From: Beijerinckiaceae bacterium
GTDB taxonomy: Bacteria; Pseudomonadota; Alphaproteobacteria; Rhizobiales; Beijerinckiaceae
Assembly: GCA_027311205.1 (NCBI GenBank)
Contig: DAICZI010000003.1
Span: 3,528-18,739 of the forward strand
DNA: 15,212 bases
Direction: 5' to 3'
Under the pieces are notes generated by a model. The model was not told where the DNA came from and did no database searches. It was given only the letters and a program-made list of their open reading frames with translations. A program made the position numbers and the translations under genes. Positions 14,703-15,212 of the stretch are shown here, piece after piece; within the stretch, counting starts at the first letter, position 1; each line of letters starts with the position of its first letter.

Positions 14703-15179
14703 ATGTTTGACCAACTTTTCCGCAAATCACGCAACAGGCCGCTTATCGATGCGCTTCACGGCGAGATCGTGACCGCCTCCCGACAAAAAGTGTTTTTCAC
14801 GGATTTTGCTGTGCCCGATACTTTTGAGGGCCGCTTTGAACTGATGACGTTGAACGGGGGCATTTTATTGCGGCAGTTGCAGGCGTGGCCGCAACCGGGG
14901 CCGCAAATCGCCCAGGACGTGGTTGATCGCCTGTTCAAGGGCTTTGATGGGGCTTTGCGTGAGAGCGGGGTCGGCGATCTTGCCGTCGCCCGCAAAATGA
15001 AAACGCTGGCGGAAGCCTTTTTGGGGCGCAACCAGGCCTATGATACGGCATTGAGGGCTGACGATCCCGATGCGTTGCGTGCCGTTCTGGCCCGCAACAT
15101 CGTTGCGCTGCCGCTTAACCAGGTCCTCCTGCTCGATCTGGTCGCTGGCTACACGCTTGCCAAGCACCGCCGTCACTGA
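14703..15179 (+). CDS. Ubiquinol-cytochrome c chaperone (CBP3/UQCC1 type)
   Basis: A 158-residue protein of the CBP3 family, whose mitochondrial members bind newly made cytochrome b and help assemble the bc1 complex. Conserved stretches are LIDALHGEIVTASRQKVFF, DFAVPDTFEGRFELM, VVDRLFKGFDGALRESGVGD and VARKMKTLAEAFLGRNQAYD. The ATG at 14703 is preferred to one 20 codons earlier (14643), because family similarity begins at MFDQLF; the ribosome binding site is poor. bamE lies divergently. In many alphaproteobacteria this pair is followed by a DUF177 gene and plsX-fabH-ihfA, which probably continue beyond the window. Together with cydAB it points to a branched respiratory chain. Confidence 0.9.
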   Translation: MFDQLFRKSRNRPLIDALHGEIVTASRQKVFFTDFAVPDTFEGRFELMTLNGGILLRQLQAWPQPGPQIAQDVVDRLFKGFDGALRESGVGDLAVARKMKTLAEAFLGRNQAYDTALRADDPDALRAVLARNIVALPLNQVLLLDLVAGYTLAKHRRH

Positions 15180-15212
15180 TGATGATTGTGAGGAGGGCTG
15201 CGAGGCTGCCGA
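15179..15212 (+). other. Possible start of the next gene (cut by the window end)
   Basis: The chaperone stop TGA overlaps an ATG (15179-15181), from which an open frame (MMIVRRAARLP) runs to the window end. The purine-rich GAGGAGG at 15189-15195 and GAGG at 15202-15205 could instead serve a start just outside. From common gene order a DUF177 (YceD-like) gene is expected, but too little is visible to identify it. Confidence 0.25.

Noticed and set aside
14516..14734. 72-codon minus-strand frame between bamE and the chaperone gene
   Set aside because: It overlaps both gene starts, lacks a ribosome site and resembles no family.
1..15212. Mobile element, prophage, toxin-antitoxin, CRISPR or defence system
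   Set aside because: No transposase, integrase, terminal repeats, spaced repeat array or defence gene was recognised; all larger genes are housekeeping or respiratory.

Overview
The window is ordinary, densely coded chromosome from an alphaproteobacterium, most likely of the Hyphomicrobiales (Rhizobiales) group. The evidence is GC-rich DNA, the alphaproteobacterial form of Ffh (TRxDGDGRGG) and its glycine/proline/methionine-rich tail, an alanine/lysine-rich tail on ribosomal protein S16, the separate-subunit type of glycyl-tRNA synthetase, and a ubiquinol-cytochrome c (CBP3-type) chaperone beside a BamE/OmlA lipoprotein. I see no transposase, integrase, phage gene, CRISPR array or rRNA.

Layout. 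(1) Positions 1-1317, plus strand: the 3' part of ffh, then rpsP, closed by a strong GNRA-loop terminator; the usual rimM/trmD/rplS do not follow. (2) 1393-2145, plus: a 2-keto-4-pentenoate hydratase/FAH-type protein whose 3' end overlaps by 18 bp the 3' end of a converging operon. (3) 5314 down to 2128, minus: cydA-cydB (cioAB, short Q-loop cyanide-insensitive bd oxidase), a 36-codon TTG-start membrane peptide of the DUF2474 type and mobA, tightly spaced and apparently one transcript. (4) 5315-5929: a regulatory gap with two inverted repeats, a small exported glycine-zipper-like protein and a converging tRNA-Gly(CCC) with its own promoter. (5) 6163-9720: mfd and a terminator that can work in both directions. 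(6) 9788-10588, minus: rpsD with a long structured leader in which the ribosome binding site can pair with an upstream anti-SD, driven by a near-consensus promoter. (7) 10739-10978, plus: a double-CDGSH iron-sulphur protein behind two adjoining palindromes, then (11064-13121) glyS without glyQ. (8) 13225-14535, minus: a DUF599 membrane protein and bamE; divergent from them a CBP3-type chaperone (14703-15179) and perhaps the start of the next gene.

Functional themes are translation and targeting (ffh, rpsP, rpsD, glyS, tRNA-Gly), respiration (bd oxidase plus a bc1 assembly chaperone, implying a branched chain), envelope assembly (bamE) and transcription-coupled repair (mfd). No new multi-gene system is visible. 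The best candidates for something undescribed are the rpsD leader switch, the paired palindromes before the CDGSH gene, and the DUF2474 peptide whose Shine-Dalgarno sequence lies inside the cydB C-terminal codons.
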